A stretch of DNA of 35,226 nucleotides from Hydrogenophaga sp. (GCA_030682835.1 JAUXNG010000028.1:1-35226), one strand, 5' to 3'; counted from the first letter of the stretch, positions 1 to 11,261 are shown. Program-made: numbers and translations. The notes: generated by a model not told the origin, from the letters alone.

Positions 1-199
1 CGGCGCTGTGGGTGCCGCTCAGTTCCTTATCGACGCTGGAAGGCGGGGTGGGGGCTATCTTCGCCAGTCGGTCTATGCCGAAAGCCGGTAGTTCAGACCC
101 TCCACCCCAACACCCTCAACCATACAAGCCGGTTCCACCGCGTGCGCTGGAAGCGGGCGACGCACCGCGGCCTTAGCACAAACCTTCGCACACGAAAGC
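1..199. other. Left edge, no recognised gene
   Basis: A frame stays open on the plus strand from base 3 to a TAG at 174-176 (57 codons, running in from outside the window). Its translation is rich in Pro and Ser near the end and I do not recognise it. It is not the C-terminus of MutL, a frequent neighbour of miaA. Its third codon positions are less GC-rich than those of the genes that follow, so it may be the tail of a poorly conserved gene or chance. Bases 126-138 match part of the palindromic element found behind zwf (3655-3667). Confidence 0.3.
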
Positions 200-1174
200 A
201 TGAGCCTGCCGCCGTCATCCGTTCGCTGCATTGCCCTGGCCGGGCCCACCGCCAGCGGCAAGAGTGCGGCCTCGCTCGCCATTGCCCGGCGCTGGCCGGT
301 GGAAATCATCAGCGTGGACTCGGCCCTGGTCTACCGCGGCATGGACATCGGCACCGCCAAGCCCACGCCTGCCGAACAGGCCGAGGTGCCGCACCACCTG
401 ATCGACATCCGCGACCCGCTTGACGCCTACAGCGCGGCCGCTTTCGTCAGCGACGCCACGCGCCTGATCGGCGAGATCCAGGCGCGCGGCCGCACCCCCG
501 TGCTGGTGGGCGGCACCATGCTGTACTTCAAGGCACTGCTTCAGGGCATGGACGACATGCCGCAGGCCGATGCTGCCGTGCGCGAGCGCATCGACGCGCG
601 CGCCCGTGATCAGGGCTGGCCGGCGCTGCACGCCGAACTGGTGCAGGTGGACCCGGCCACCGCCGCACGCCTGTCGCCCAACGATTCTCAGCGCATCCAG
701 CGCGCGCTGGAGGTGTTCGAGGTGTCGGGCCAGCCCATCTCGGCCCTGCACACCGGTCATGCCTCCCCGCACCAAAGCCCGCTGAAGCCCCAGCACCTGA
801 TCTCGCTGGAACCAGACCACCGCGCCTGGCTGCACGGCCGCATTGCCCAGCGCTTTGACGCCATGCTGGCCGATGGCCTGGTGGCCGAGGTGCAGCGGCT
901 GCGCGCGCGCGGCGACCTGCACATTGACCTGCCCTCCATGCGCTGCGTGGGCTACCGCCAGACCTGGGAACTGCTCGACGCCGCGGGCGCCGCACCACTG
1001 TCACCGGCACAGCTGGCCGAGCTGCGTGAACGTGGCCTGGCTGCCACACGCCAGCTGGCCAAGCGCCAGCTCACCTGGCTGCGTTCCATGCCGCAGCGCC
1101 GGGTCATTGCCTGCGACGCACCCGAGGCGCCAGCGCTTGTGCTGGAATCGGTGCGGGCGCTGCTGGAAGGCTGA
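200..1174 (+). CDS. miaA: tRNA dimethylallyltransferase MiaA
   Basis: MiaA transfers a dimethylallyl group to N6 of A37 in tRNAs that read UNN codons, the first step towards (m)s2i6A, and acts in the cytoplasm. The 324-residue protein has the usual family length. Visible are the P-loop GPTASGKS (residues 15-22), the [17 protein letters not shown] block (39-55), whose DSA is typical of the family, the GGTMLY motif (104-109) and the [10 protein letters not shown] helix near residue 165. The ATG at 200 places the P-loop at the normal distance from the N-terminus; the ribosome site before it is weak. An ABC ATPase gene follows after 15 bases and is probably cotranscribed. Assignment is certain; only the start is slightly open. 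Confidence 0.97.
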   Translation: MSLPPSSVRCIALAGPTASGKSAASLAIARRWPVEIISVDSALVYRGMDIGTAKPTPAEQAEVPHHLIDIRDPLDAYSAAAFVSDATRLIGEIQARGRTPVLVGGTMLYFKALLQGMDDMPQADAAVRERIDARARDQGWPALHAELVQVDPATAARLSPNDSQRIQRALEVFEVSGQPISALHTGHASPHQSPLKPQHLISLEPDHRAWLHGRIAQRFDAMLADGLVAEVQRLRARGDLHIDLPSMRCVGYRQTWELLDAAGAAPLSPAQLAELRERGLAATRQLAKRQLTWLRSMPQRRVIACDAPEAPALVLESVRALLEG

Positions 1175-1189
1175 CGCCCGCCCCCTCCC

Positions 1190-1858
1190 ATGAGCCTCAT
1201 CGTCCACCAGCTCGGCAAACGCTACGGCAACACCCCTGTGTTCAGCCAGGTGAGCCTGCGCGTGGCGCCGGGCGAGTTCGTCGCCATCGTGGGGGAATCG
1301 GGCGTGGGCAAGTCCAGCCTGCTGAACTGCCTGGCCGCGCTCGACGACTGGAGCGAAGGCCGCATCGAGCACCAGGGCGTGGACCTCAGCGGGTTGAACG
1401 ACACACAACGCGCGCATTGGCGGCGCGAGCACCTGGGCTTCGTGTTCCAGGCCTTTCATGTGCTGCCGCACCTCGACGTGGCGCAGAACGTGGGCCTGCC
1501 GCTGCTGCTGCTCGGGCGACCGGACCCGGCGCGGGTGCAGGCGATGCTGGACGCGGTGGGCCTGGGCGAACTCGGCGCCCGTCTGCCGGCCGAACTCTCA
1601 GGCGGGCAGCTGCAACGCGTGGCGATTGCCCGCGCACTGGCGCACCGCCCCAGCCTGCTGCTGGCCGACGAGCCCACCGGCAACCTCGACCCCACGACCG
1701 CGCGCCAGGTGATGGACGTGCTGCAGCAGCAGGCGGCCGACAGCGGCGCCGCGCTGATCCTCGTCACGCATTCCGACACCGCGGCGGCGCGCGCACAGCG
1801 CGTGCTGCACCTCACCGCGCAAGGCCTGCAGGAAGCGCCCACCGGCACAGCCGCCTGA
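1190..1858 (+). CDS. ABC transporter ATP-binding protein, LolD/MacB-like
   Basis: A stand-alone nucleotide-binding domain of 222 residues. It shows Walker A GESGVGKS (35-42), the Q-loop Gln87, the signature LSGGQ (136-140), Walker B LLLADEP (156-162) and the H-loop His194. The family resemblance is to the LolD/YbbA/MacB group, which drives lipoprotein release or substrate extrusion together with an FtsX-like permease. It lies 15 bases behind miaA without a Shine-Dalgarno of its own, so translation may depend on read-through from miaA. No permease gene follows: the next gene is zwf. The partner must be encoded elsewhere or has been lost. The ATPase function is secure; the substrate is unknown. 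Confidence 0.9.
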   Translation: MSLIVHQLGKRYGNTPVFSQVSLRVAPGEFVAIVGESGVGKSSLLNCLAALDDWSEGRIEHQGVDLSGLNDTQRAHWRREHLGFVFQAFHVLPHLDVAQNVGLPLLLLGRPDPARVQAMLDAVGLGELGARLPAELSGGQLQRVAIARALAHRPSLLLADEPTGNLDPTTARQVMDVLQQQAADSGAALILVTHSDTAAARAQRVLHLTAQGLQEAPTGTAA

Positions 1859-1974
1859 AAGGCGTGCAGGCGTGCAGCGACGCCGCAATGACGCATGCCG
1901 CACTGACGCACGCGCTGCGTAGACCTAGGGTGCGAGATGGTTCGCCCATGCGATGCGCCCGACGGCCGGGCAGC

Positions 1975-2003
1975 TTGTGGCGGCAATGTAACTTGGTTAC
2001 ATT
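1975..2003 (+). promoter_or_regulatory. Likely zwf promoter
   Basis: TTGTGG (1975-1980) and TACATT (1998-2003) are separated by 17 bases. They match the sigma-70 consensus in three and four of six positions. The -10 box lies in the right half of the palindrome at 1985-2003, so a bound repressor would cover it. This is an inference from sequence; TAAAAT at 2003-2008 is an alternative -10. Confidence 0.4.
1985..2003. promoter_or_regulatory. HexR-type operator before zwf
   Basis: A perfect inverted repeat with arms AATGTAAC and GTTACATT around TTG. The core TGTAAC-N3-GTTACA resembles HexR operators (RpiR family; known consensus close to TGTAAT-N3-ATTACA), which control zwf and edd/eda in many proteobacteria and are released by KDPG. 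It is the only such palindrome I see in the block and sits about 25 bases before the zwf ATG. No hexR gene is in the window. The palindrome is seen directly; the name of the regulator is inferred. Confidence 0.6.
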
Positions 2004-2027
2004 AAAATTTTGTTCTTCAGTAACTTG

Positions 2028-3515
<1,488 letters not shown>

Positions 3516-3680
3516 CCCCCCTGCGCCGCTTCGCTCGCCTTGCAGGCCGCAGCATGGGACAGAGCCCATGCTTCTTCGGGCTGTCCGAGCCTGCGCAGGC
3601 AGGCTCAGAGCCGCAGCCCTCAGCCCCCACGGGGACAACACCAGTGACCCGGCGAAGCCGGTTCCACGGTGTTTCTGAGT
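3516..3680. repeat. Palindromic repeat element between zwf and pgl
   Basis: A GC-rich intergenic element with three consecutive perfect or near-perfect hairpins: AGCATGGG/CCCATGCT (3551-3572), GAGCCTGC/GCAGGCTC around GCAG (3587-3606) and CCGGC-GAA-GCCGG (3649-3661). The last hairpin and its flank GGTTCC recur behind pgi (8815-8830). The type resembles palindromic elements scattered between genes in Comamonadaceae genomes (general knowledge, not searched here). It has no stop codon in the pgl frame, so automatic annotation may extend pgl back into it. Confidence 0.6.
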
Positions 3681-3691
3681 CAAGACACTTC

Positions 3692-4393
3692 ATGCTGATA
3701 CCCATGATTACCGAACACACCGATGCAAAACCCATGGCCATTGCCGCGCATGTGGCCAATGCGTTGCGCGCCGCCATTGCCGAACGCGGGCACGCCAGCC
3801 TGGCCGTGTCGGGCGGCAAGTCGCCGATTCCCATGTTTGAGGCACTGCGCGAGCAGGCACTGAACTGGGCCAAGGTCACGGTTGTGCTGGTGGACGAGCG
3901 CGTTGTGCCACGTGACCATGCCGACAGCAACACAGCACTGGTCGCGCACCACCTGCTCCAGGGCCGGGCCGCCGAGGCGCACTTCCTGCCCTTCTTTGCC
4001 GAACTGGCGCCGCGCTTCAATGCCGAGGTGCTGGACGCGCTCGTGAGCGACGCCGAGCAGCGGATCGCCGCCCTGCCCTGGCCGCTGGACGTTGCGGTAC
4101 TCGGCATGGGTGAAGACGCCCACACCGCCTCGCTGTTTCCGGGCGCGCCGGGCTACGCCCGCGCCATCGCCACGGACCGCCGGCTGGCCTGGGTGGTGCC
4201 CGACACGGCGCCCCATGCCCGGCTGAGCTTCACGCTCAGCGCCCTGCTCGCCTCGCGCGAACTGGTGCTGAGCATCGCGGGAGACAGCAAGCGGGCGGTC
4301 TACCAGAAGGCCGCGCAATCGCGCGACGAAGCCCTTCCCATTTCCCTGGTCCTGAACCAAACGCAGACGCCCGTGAGCGTCTGGATAGGCTGA
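3692..4393 (+). CDS. pgl: 6-phosphogluconolactonase
   Basis: Pgl hydrolyses 6-phosphoglucono-delta-lactone to 6-phosphogluconate, the step between Zwf and Edd. The 233-residue protein belongs to the short Pgl (DevB) family related to glucosamine-6-phosphate isomerase. Motifs are LAVSGGKSP near residue 36, [16 protein letters not shown] near 68 and the signature [14 protein letters not shown] near 138. The open frame runs back to 3497 without a stop, but the extra residues are translated repeat element. ATG 3692 or ATG 3704 give the usual family length. The Shine-Dalgarno is poor for both, so coupling to upstream translation is possible. The stop is two bases before the edd ATG. Confidence 0.93.
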   Translation: MLIPMITEHTDAKPMAIAAHVANALRAAIAERGHASLAVSGGKSPIPMFEALREQALNWAKVTVVLVDERVVPRDHADSNTALVAHHLLQGRAAEAHFLPFFAELAPRFNAEVLDALVSDAEQRIAALPWPLDVAVLGMGEDAHTASLFPGAPGYARAIATDRRLAWVVPDTAPHARLSFTLSALLASRELVLSIAGDSKRAVYQKAAQSRDEALPISLVLNQTQTPVSVWIG

Positions 4394-4395
4394 AC

Positions 4396-6222
<1,827 letters not shown>

Positions 6223-6240
6223 AGCGCAACCGACCACACA

Positions 6241-6360
6241 ACCGTTCGCCCTGAGCACCACCACCGTTCGCCCTGAGCACCCGCACCGTTCGCCCTGAGC
6301 CTGTCGAAGGGCTTCCACTCAAGCTTGGCGCGAAGGCTTCGACAGGCTCAGCCCGAACGG
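6241..6360. repeat. Tandem and inverted repeat between edd and eda
   Basis: The unit ACCGTTCGCCCTGAGC occurs three times with an exact 22-base period (from 6241, 6263 and 6285). The third copy continues as CTGTCGAAGGGCTTC and is followed, after a 16-base gap, by its near-perfect reverse complement (6332-6360). The core TTCGACAGGCTCAGCCCGAA is a dispersed repeat I know from many proteobacterial genomes. The large stem could stabilise the 3' end of edd mRNA or reduce read-through into eda; this is inference. It is not CRISPR: there are only three short units and the spacers are nearly uniform 4-6-base remnants. Confidence 0.8.
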
Positions 6361-6405
6361 ATACCTGGACGATCTCAACGCGCCAATCACCCGCCTGCCC
6401 ACACC

Positions 6406-7044
6406 ATGACCACCACCTGCTTCACCCGCCCCGCCTTCACCTCTCGCGTAGTACCCGTCATCGTGCTGGCCAATCCCGCCCATGCGGTGCCACTGGCCCA
6501 CGCGCTGCTCGCGGGTGGCATCGACGTGATGGAAATCACCTTGCGTTCGGACGCCGCGCTAGCCTCCATCGAGGCGGTGGCCAAGGCAGTGCCGCAGATG
6601 CACCTGGGTGCCGGCACCGTGACCCGCGTGGCCGAGGTGCAGCGCGTGATCGACGCTGGCGCCACGTTTGCGCTCTCGCCCGGCTGCACCGACGCACTGG
6701 TGGACGCCGTGCGCGCCGCCGCCCTGCCCTTCATTCCGGGGGTGATGACACCCGGCGAGGTGATGCAACGCCGCGAGCAGGGCTTCAGCCTCATGAAACT
6801 GTTTCCTGCTCAGCAAGCGGGTGGCCTGGGCATGCTCAAGGCGCTCGGTGCACCGATTCCGGACGTTCAGTTCTGCCCCACCGGCGGCGTGAGCCCCGAG
6901 AACCTGCGCGAGTTCCTGGCGCTGCCCAACGTGGCCATGGCCGGTGGCTCCTGGCTCACGCCGGCCGATGCGCTGCTGCAGGGCGACTGGGCGCGCATCA
7001 CCCGGCTGGCACGCGAGGCCACGGCAATCGCCGGTGCCGCATGA
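6406..7044 (+). CDS. eda: KDPG/KHG aldolase
   Basis: Eda cleaves KDPG to pyruvate and glyceraldehyde-3-phosphate through a Schiff base. The protein of 212 residues is a class I TIM-barrel aldolase of normal length. The catalytic Lys131 sits in LMKLFPAQ, the proton-relay Glu43 in VMEITLRS with Arg47 for substrate binding, and GAGTVT forms the phosphate-side loop. The frame is open back to 6325 through the repeat element, giving a false longer start. I chose the ATG at 6406 because the family begins about 15-20 residues before the VxPV strand. It follows edd after 183 bases that hold the repeat. Confidence 0.96.
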   Translation: MTTTCFTRPAFTSRVVPVIVLANPAHAVPLAHALLAGGIDVMEITLRSDAALASIEAVAKAVPQMHLGAGTVTRVAEVQRVIDAGATFALSPGCTDALVDAVRAAALPFIPGVMTPGEVMQRREQGFSLMKLFPAQQAGGLGMLKALGAPIPDVQFCPTGGVSPENLREFLALPNVAMAGGSWLTPADALLQGDWARITRLAREATAIAGAA

Positions 7045-7172
7045 GCTGAGCGCACCGACTCGCCGGGCAGGCCTGTGCACATTCGCCAGGCCGGAACTGG
7101 TCTAATTTGAGCCGATGTCTGCGACACCCGTTCGGTGATCGCCACCGCCTGAACACACTGCCAAGCTGTCAC

Positions 7173-8762
7173 ATGTCCATACCCCACAAGACCCCCCAGG
7201 AGCTGCCCGCCTGGCAACAGCTCACCGCGCTCGCGGCGACACAGCAGCCCCATCTGCGCGACCTGCTGGCCGCAGACCCGGCCCGTGAATCGCGCATGGC
7301 CGTGACGGCAGCCGGCCTCACGCTCGATGCAAGCCGCCAGCGCTGCAGCCCGGCCGTGCACGGTGCCCTGCAGACCCTGGCCGAACAGGCCGGCGTGGCC
7401 GACCACCGCGACGCCATGTTCCGGGGCGAAGCCATCAACACCACCGAAGACCGACCAGTGCTGCACGTGGCGCTGCGCGGCGACCCGCTGCAGGGTGGCC
7501 CCTGGGGCGCTGCCGTGCAGGCCGATGTGCAGCGCGAACTGGGCCGCGTGTGCGATTTCGCCACCCGCCTGCGTGGCGGCGAGGTGCGCGGCCACAGCGG
7601 CGAGACCATCACCGATGTGGTGAACATCGGCATTGGCGGTTCCGACCTCGGCCCGCGCATGGCCGCCGAGGCGCTGGCCCATCTGGCGCACGAGACCGTG
7701 CGCGTGCACTACGTGTCCAATCCCGATGCGTGGGCGCTGTACAGCGTGCTGCGCGGGCTGAACCCGGCGCGCACGTTGCTCATCGTCTCGTCCAAGACCT
7801 TCACCACGCAGGAAACGCTGACCAATGCCGCCAGTGCCCGGCGCTGGCTGCAGGACGGCGGCTGCCCGCCCGAGGCGCTGGCGCAGCACCTGGTCGCCAT
7901 CACCGCCAGCCCGGCCAAGGCCGCCAACATGGGCTATCCGCCCGAGCGCACCTTCCTGTTCTGGGACTGGGTGGGCGGACGCTACTCGGTGTGGTCGGCA
8001 CTGGGCCTGCCGCTGGCGATTGCCATCGGCGCCGATGGCTTTCGCCAGTTCCTGGCCGGCGCGCGCTCGATGGACGAGCACTTTGCCCAGGCGCCGCTTG
8101 CGCAGAACCTGCCGGTGCAGATGGCGCTCTACGGCATCTGGAACCGCAATTTCCTGCAGATGCCGACGCAGCTGATCGTGCCCTATGCGTCGCGCCTGGG
8201 CCGCTTCACACCCTTCGTGCAGCAGATGGACATGGAATCCAACGGCAAGCGCACGCACTGCCACGGCGATCCGGTGGACGTGGACACCGGCCCCATCGTC
8301 TGGGGCGGCTTGGGCATCGACGGCCAGCACGCTTACTTCCAGCTCATCCACCAGGGCCGCCACAGCGTGCCGGTGGACTTCATCGGCGTGCGCAGCGAAG
8401 ACACGCCCCTGCCCGACGCCGCTGCGCACCACGCGGTCGTGAACCTCAACCTGCGCGCGCAGGCCCGCGCCATGGCCTGCGGGCGCAGCGTGGACGAAAC
8501 CCGTGCCCTGCTGCTGCAGGACGGCATGGGCCCGGCCGAGGCCGAGACCATGGCCACGCACCGCAGTTTCGAGGGCAACATTCCGAGCAATGTGATCTGG
8601 ATGGACCGGCTCGACGCGCACCGGCTGGGCGCGCTCATCGCGCTGTACGAACACAAGGTGTTCACCCAGGCCACCATCTGGTGCATAAACGCCTACGACC
8701 AGTGGGGCGTTGAGCTGGGCAAGACCATGGCCAAACAGATGGAAACCCCCCGCGCGGGATGA
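7173..8762 (+). CDS. pgi: Glucose-6-phosphate isomerase
   Basis: Pgi interconverts glucose-6-phosphate and fructose-6-phosphate. Beside an Entner-Doudoroff block it mainly recycles fructose-6-phosphate back to Zwf. The protein has 529 residues. Motifs in order are NIGIGGSDLGPRM, SSKTFTTQETLTN, FWDWVGGRYSVWSALGLP, QMDMESNGKRTH with the catalytic Glu, GIDGQHAYFQLIHQG with the catalytic His, and NAYDQWGVELGK with the C-terminal catalytic Lys. The frame is open back to a TTG at 7107, but those residues look non-coding; ATG 7173 is the better start. The gap of 128 bases after eda may hold its own promoter. A palindromic element follows. Confidence 0.97.
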   Translation: MSIPHKTPQELPAWQQLTALAATQQPHLRDLLAADPARESRMAVTAAGLTLDASRQRCSPAVHGALQTLAEQAGVADHRDAMFRGEAINTTEDRPVLHVALRGDPLQGGPWGAAVQADVQRELGRVCDFATRLRGGEVRGHSGETITDVVNIGIGGSDLGPRMAAEALAHLAHETVRVHYVSNPDAWALYSVLRGLNPARTLLIVSSKTFTTQETLTNAASARRWLQDGGCPPEALAQHLVAITASPAKAANMGYPPERTFLFWDWVGGRYSVWSALGLPLAIAIGADGFRQFLAGARSMDEHFAQAPLAQNLPVQMALYGIWNRNFLQMPTQLIVPYASRLGRFTPFVQQMDMESNGKRTHCHGDPVDVDTGPIVWGGLGIDGQHAYFQLIHQGRHSVPVDFIGVRSEDTPLPDAAAHHAVVNLNLRAQARAMACGRSVDETRALLLQDGMGPAEAETMATHRSFEGNIPSNVIWMDRLDAHRLGALIALYEHKVFTQATIWCINAYDQWGVELGKTMAKQMETPRAG

Positions 8763-8846
8763 CAACCCCCCGCGCTGCTGCGCAGCTCCCCCTGCTGGGG
8801 GCAACGCCTGAGGCCCGGCGGAGCCGGTTCCTCGGCGTTACTCGGC
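8763..8846. repeat. Palindromic repeat element behind pgi
   Basis: GC-rich element with the hairpin CCCCC-TGCT-GGGGG (8788-8801) and CCGGC-GGA-GCCGG (8815-8827). The second hairpin and its flank nearly repeat the element behind zwf (3649-3667). It may also slow transcription behind pgi, but there is no T-run, so it is not a classical terminator. Confidence 0.55.
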
Positions 8847-8866
8847 TGAATGCCCTTTCCCCGACC

Positions 8867-8979
8867 ATGCATATTGCTCTGATCGCCCACCGGTGCGCGT
8901 CTGCGACGTGCACGACGTGCCCTGCGCGACCCACCTGACCTCCGTCCGGCTGCTGCTCCGGGCGCTGGCGCAGCGTTAG
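8867..8979 (+). pseudogene. mgsA: Methylglyoxal synthase remnant, internal deletion
   Basis: The ATG at 8867 opens with the codons MHIALIAH, the typical N-terminus of MgsA. Immediately afterwards, in another frame (GTG at 8893 to TAG at 8977-8979), comes VRVCDVHDVPCAT and then LLLRALAQR, which agrees with the C-terminal end of MgsA proteins of this type (family pattern close to VRACDVHNVPLATN). The central roughly 90 residues, including the catalytic Asp and the GTTG and GPxGGD phosphate motifs, are absent. This looks like one deletion joining the first 8-9 codons to the last 28. The intact enzyme turns dihydroxyacetone phosphate into methylglyoxal. Identification rests on remembered family sequence, without alignment. 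Confidence 0.55.
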
Positions 8980-9004
8980 ACCGACATCCGCCCGGGGCGC
9001 CGGA

Positions 9005-10162
9005 TCAGGCGGCGATCGGCAAACTCAGCACATGCCCCAGCCGCGGGTCGCCGCGTCCGCCCAGCACCAAGCTGTGCGCCGCCTCCACCGCCGCTTCACC
9101 GCTGTGCTGCTGCACCTGTATCCACGGCAACGGGCCTTCGGCCACGCGCTCACGGAACGCGTGCCAGGCGGCCACGAGGCGTTCGTTGAACACGGCAGGC
9201 CCCCAGTCGGCCGAGCGTTTCTTCACCTGCGCAGGCGCGAAGAACAGCACGGGCCGTGGTCCCGGCAAATCGCGCCCGCCGGCCAGCTGGTCTACATGGG
9301 TGCCGCCAATGGAGCAGCTGTAGGCCAGTGCAACAAAGCGCGTGTGGATGGCCCGGCGCAGGGCGCCATTGCCGGCAAAGTCGACATAGACACAAGGGGT
9401 CTCCGCTGGCAGTTCATCAAGTTGCTCATAGCTAAGGACGCGCTGGTACACGCACAGGCTCTCGCAGAAGGCCACATTCGCCGCCGAGGTGAGGCCCACC
9501 ACGCTCACGCCCTCGCGCTGCGCCAGCTGGGCCGCCGTGCCGTATGCGGTCTTGCTGCTGGCCGATGACAGCAGCAGCACAGCATGTGTGCCCCCCTGTT
9601 GCGCCGCGGCCTGTGCGCCGAAGAATGCGTTGTCGGCCAGGAAGTCGTCGATCAGCCAGGACGTGAGAAACAGCGGGCGCAACAGGGCCTGCAGGGCTTC
9701 GGTATCGGCCGTGTAGAACGGGTCGGCGGCGCAGCGCAGGTACTGGTTGTAGACCGGGTGCAGGGCCGCCCGGTGGGCAGCTCCGTCAGCCCAGCCGTGC
9801 GCGGCCACGCGCGTGGGCTGCAGCACGACATGCGAGGCCATGGGGAAGTAGCCATACACGCGCTCGCCCACGTCAACGCCGGGCGCGCGGGACTCGACCA
9901 CCTCCGCAAAGCCCCAAACCGGAATGCAGCCCCAGGCCGCGCCGTCCGGCTGTGGCGCCACTGGGAAGAAGTCCCAATAGTGCATGGCGTCGCCGAAGGC
10001 CGCGTAGGTGATGTTGTTGGAGGTGTAGGCGAAGCGGTCGATGCGCAGGCGCGCCTCGCCGTCGGCCAGTGGTGCATGGGCTTCGTGCAGCCAGCGGGTG
10101 GTGGCGAGTGCGTCCTGGCGGACGAGGAAACGGGTGGCGTGGGAGGCGAACGGGTTGGTCAT
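9005..10162 (-). CDS. DUF2855 family protein
   Basis: A 385-residue protein recognised as DUF2855, a family with a distant resemblance to medium-chain dehydrogenase folds. Typical features are LRIDRFAYTSNNITYAAFG near the N-terminus, WGCIPVWGFAEVVES, VGERVYGYFPMASH (as in quinone-oxidoreductase-like proteins), a central LLSSASSKTAYG that resembles a nucleotide-binding turn, and VYVDFAGNGALRRAIH. No zinc ligands of an alcohol dehydrogenase are seen. Reaction and substrate are unknown. I chose ATG 10162, which has AGGA about 11 bases before it. A GTG at 10198 would add 12 residues. It is the downstream gene of a two-gene minus-strand row, separated by a region with two hairpins. Confidence 0.8.
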   Translation of the reverse strand: MTNPFASHATRFLVRQDALATTRWLHEAHAPLADGEARLRIDRFAYTSNNITYAAFGDAMHYWDFFPVAPQPDGAAWGCIPVWGFAEVVESRAPGVDVGERVYGYFPMASHVVLQPTRVAAHGWADGAAHRAALHPVYNQYLRCAADPFYTADTEALQALLRPLFLTSWLIDDFLADNAFFGAQAAAQQGGTHAVLLLSSASSKTAYGTAAQLAQREGVSVVGLTSAANVAFCESLCVYQRVLSYEQLDELPAETPCVYVDFAGNGALRRAIHTRFVALAYSCSIGGTHVDQLAGGRDLPGPRPVLFFAPAQVKKRSADWGPAVFNERLVAAWHAFRERVAEGPLPWIQVQQHSGEAAVEAAHSLVLGGRGDPRLGHVLSLPIAA

Positions 10163-10200
10163 GCGCGCAGCATCCTGGATATAAGGGGCAGTCGACACGC

Positions 10201-10254
10201 GGCCACCCTTGAGGGTGGCCCGGCCAGACAGCCGCGATCTTGTCTGCCCGGGCC
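10201..10254. other. Two overlapping hairpins before the DUF2855 gene
   Basis: GGCCACCC-TTGA-GGGTGGCC (10201-10220) is a perfect stem. A second stem, GGCCCGGCCAGACA with TGTCTGCCCGGGCC (10217-10254), has one mismatch and shares GGCC with the first, so the two exclude each other. Neither has a T-run. They lie between the two minus-strand genes and just before the DUF2855 start. Confidence 0.5.
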
Positions 10255-10310
10255 GCTGGGTGCTGTCTCGCCCGGCTCAGCTCACCCCCTTCAACTCAAC
10301 CGGCGGCGTC

Positions 10311-11057
10311 TCAGGCGCCGTGGACCGGTGGCAGCAAGGCCTTGGCAGCTTCGATGCGCAGCGCCATGGGCACGCCACGGTCGTTCATGACCGCCTGCAG
10401 AAACCGCCGGGGGTCCTCGTGCGGCTCGGCACCATCAACACCGGGGTGGCTCCCAGGGTGCTCTGGCTGGGGCGTTGCGGCCTCTGGCGCGGTCGGCACG
10501 GTGCCTGCCTCAACGGGCTGCAGCAGCACCAGGGCTGACTCGAAGGCAGCCGGCGACACGCTGGCCAGCCGGCTCAGCAGCTCGGCCTGAGCGTCGGCAC
10601 CGGGCTGGAAGTCCAGCGCCGGGTCTTCCGCGAACACGGCTGCCAGATCAGATGCCACAAACGCGGACCAGCGCTCGGGCCCGGTCTGCACGGGCGGCAG
10701 GCGATCGGGCGCCAGCGTGCCGGCCAGCCGCTGCACACGCGCCGCCTTCACATCGGCCAGGTAACGCTGCTGCAAGCCGCTCAGAAAGGCCTCGCCCAGG
10801 GCAGGCGCCACTGGCTCGGCGAGGGAAAACCAGAGCTGCAAGGCAGATTCTCCACTGACGGCTATGCCGGGGGCGGGGAGATCCAGATCGGCCTGCACCC
10901 CGCGCCACACCGCGCCCAGAACAGACCAGTCGGCCGGGCCGCCAAGTCCCAGCACCAGGGCGCGCACGCGGCCCTGCGCGTCGGCCAGGCTGCGCTCGGT
11001 AGCGTCGTGGGCAAGCGTCAGGTACAGGCGCTGGTGCTGGGTGTGCAGTCGGGTCAT
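10311..11057 (-). CDS. Hypothetical protein
   Basis: A 248-residue protein of unknown function. GC-rich third codon positions and a clean ATG at 11057 support a real gene. There is no signal peptide or membrane segment. The N-terminal 170 residues look globular (ALVLGLGGPADWSVLGAVWR, GIAVSGESALQLWFSL, WSAFVASDLAAVFAED). Residues about 175-215 form a Pro/Glu/Ala-rich linker. A C-terminal helix pair (RRFLQAVMNDRGVPMALRIEAAKALLPP) resembles a segment found in some phage small terminase or regulatory proteins. The VSG-x5-LWFSL strand vaguely recalls primase-polymerase cores but lacks their His. I give no function. It may be cotranscribed with the DUF2855 gene 150 bases on. Confidence 0.75.
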   Translation of the reverse strand: MTRLHTQHQRLYLTLAHDATERSLADAQGRVRALVLGLGGPADWSVLGAVWRGVQADLDLPAPGIAVSGESALQLWFSLAEPVAPALGEAFLSGLQQRYLADVKAARVQRLAGTLAPDRLPPVQTGPERWSAFVASDLAAVFAEDPALDFQPGADAQAELLSRLASVSPAAFESALVLLQPVEAGTVPTAPEAATPQPEHPGSHPGVDGAEPHEDPRRFLQAVMNDRGVPMALRIEAAKALLPPVHGA

Positions 11058-11248
11058 GCACCGATGTTACCGGGGGGGTGGGCACCGGGCGGCGCAGCAC
11101 GAAGGAAGCCGGCACCTGACCTCCGCCGCGAGGCATGACATGGATCAGTAACCGGCCCGATGGGGCTTCCGTTTTGCACACGTCTGCGTAGACTGAAAGA
11201 TTGACGCTGCAGCACCGCCCGCGTCAACTGTTCCAGCCTCACCCGTGC

Positions 11249-11255
11249 AAAGGAG
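11249..11255 (+). promoter_or_regulatory. Strong ribosome binding site of the alcohol dehydrogenase
   Basis: AAAGGAG ends six bases before ATG 11262. It is among the best Shine-Dalgarno matches in the window and fixes that start. Confidence 0.85.
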
Positions 11256-11261
11256 ACCCCC

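Noticed and set aside
1..199. C-terminus of mutL, often found before miaA
   Set aside because: The open frame ending at 176 does not show the conserved MutL ending.
6241..6302. Possible CRISPR array (three units, 22-base period)
   Set aside because: Units are only about 16-18 bases, the spacers are 4-6 bases, and there are no cas genes. It is a tandem duplication of a dispersed repeat.
6867..8804. Minus-strand open frame of 645 codons opposite eda and pgi
   Set aside because: It mirrors pgi codon by codon, is rich in Gly/Ala/His/Arg/Val as expected for a GC-rich shadow, and has no family resemblance.
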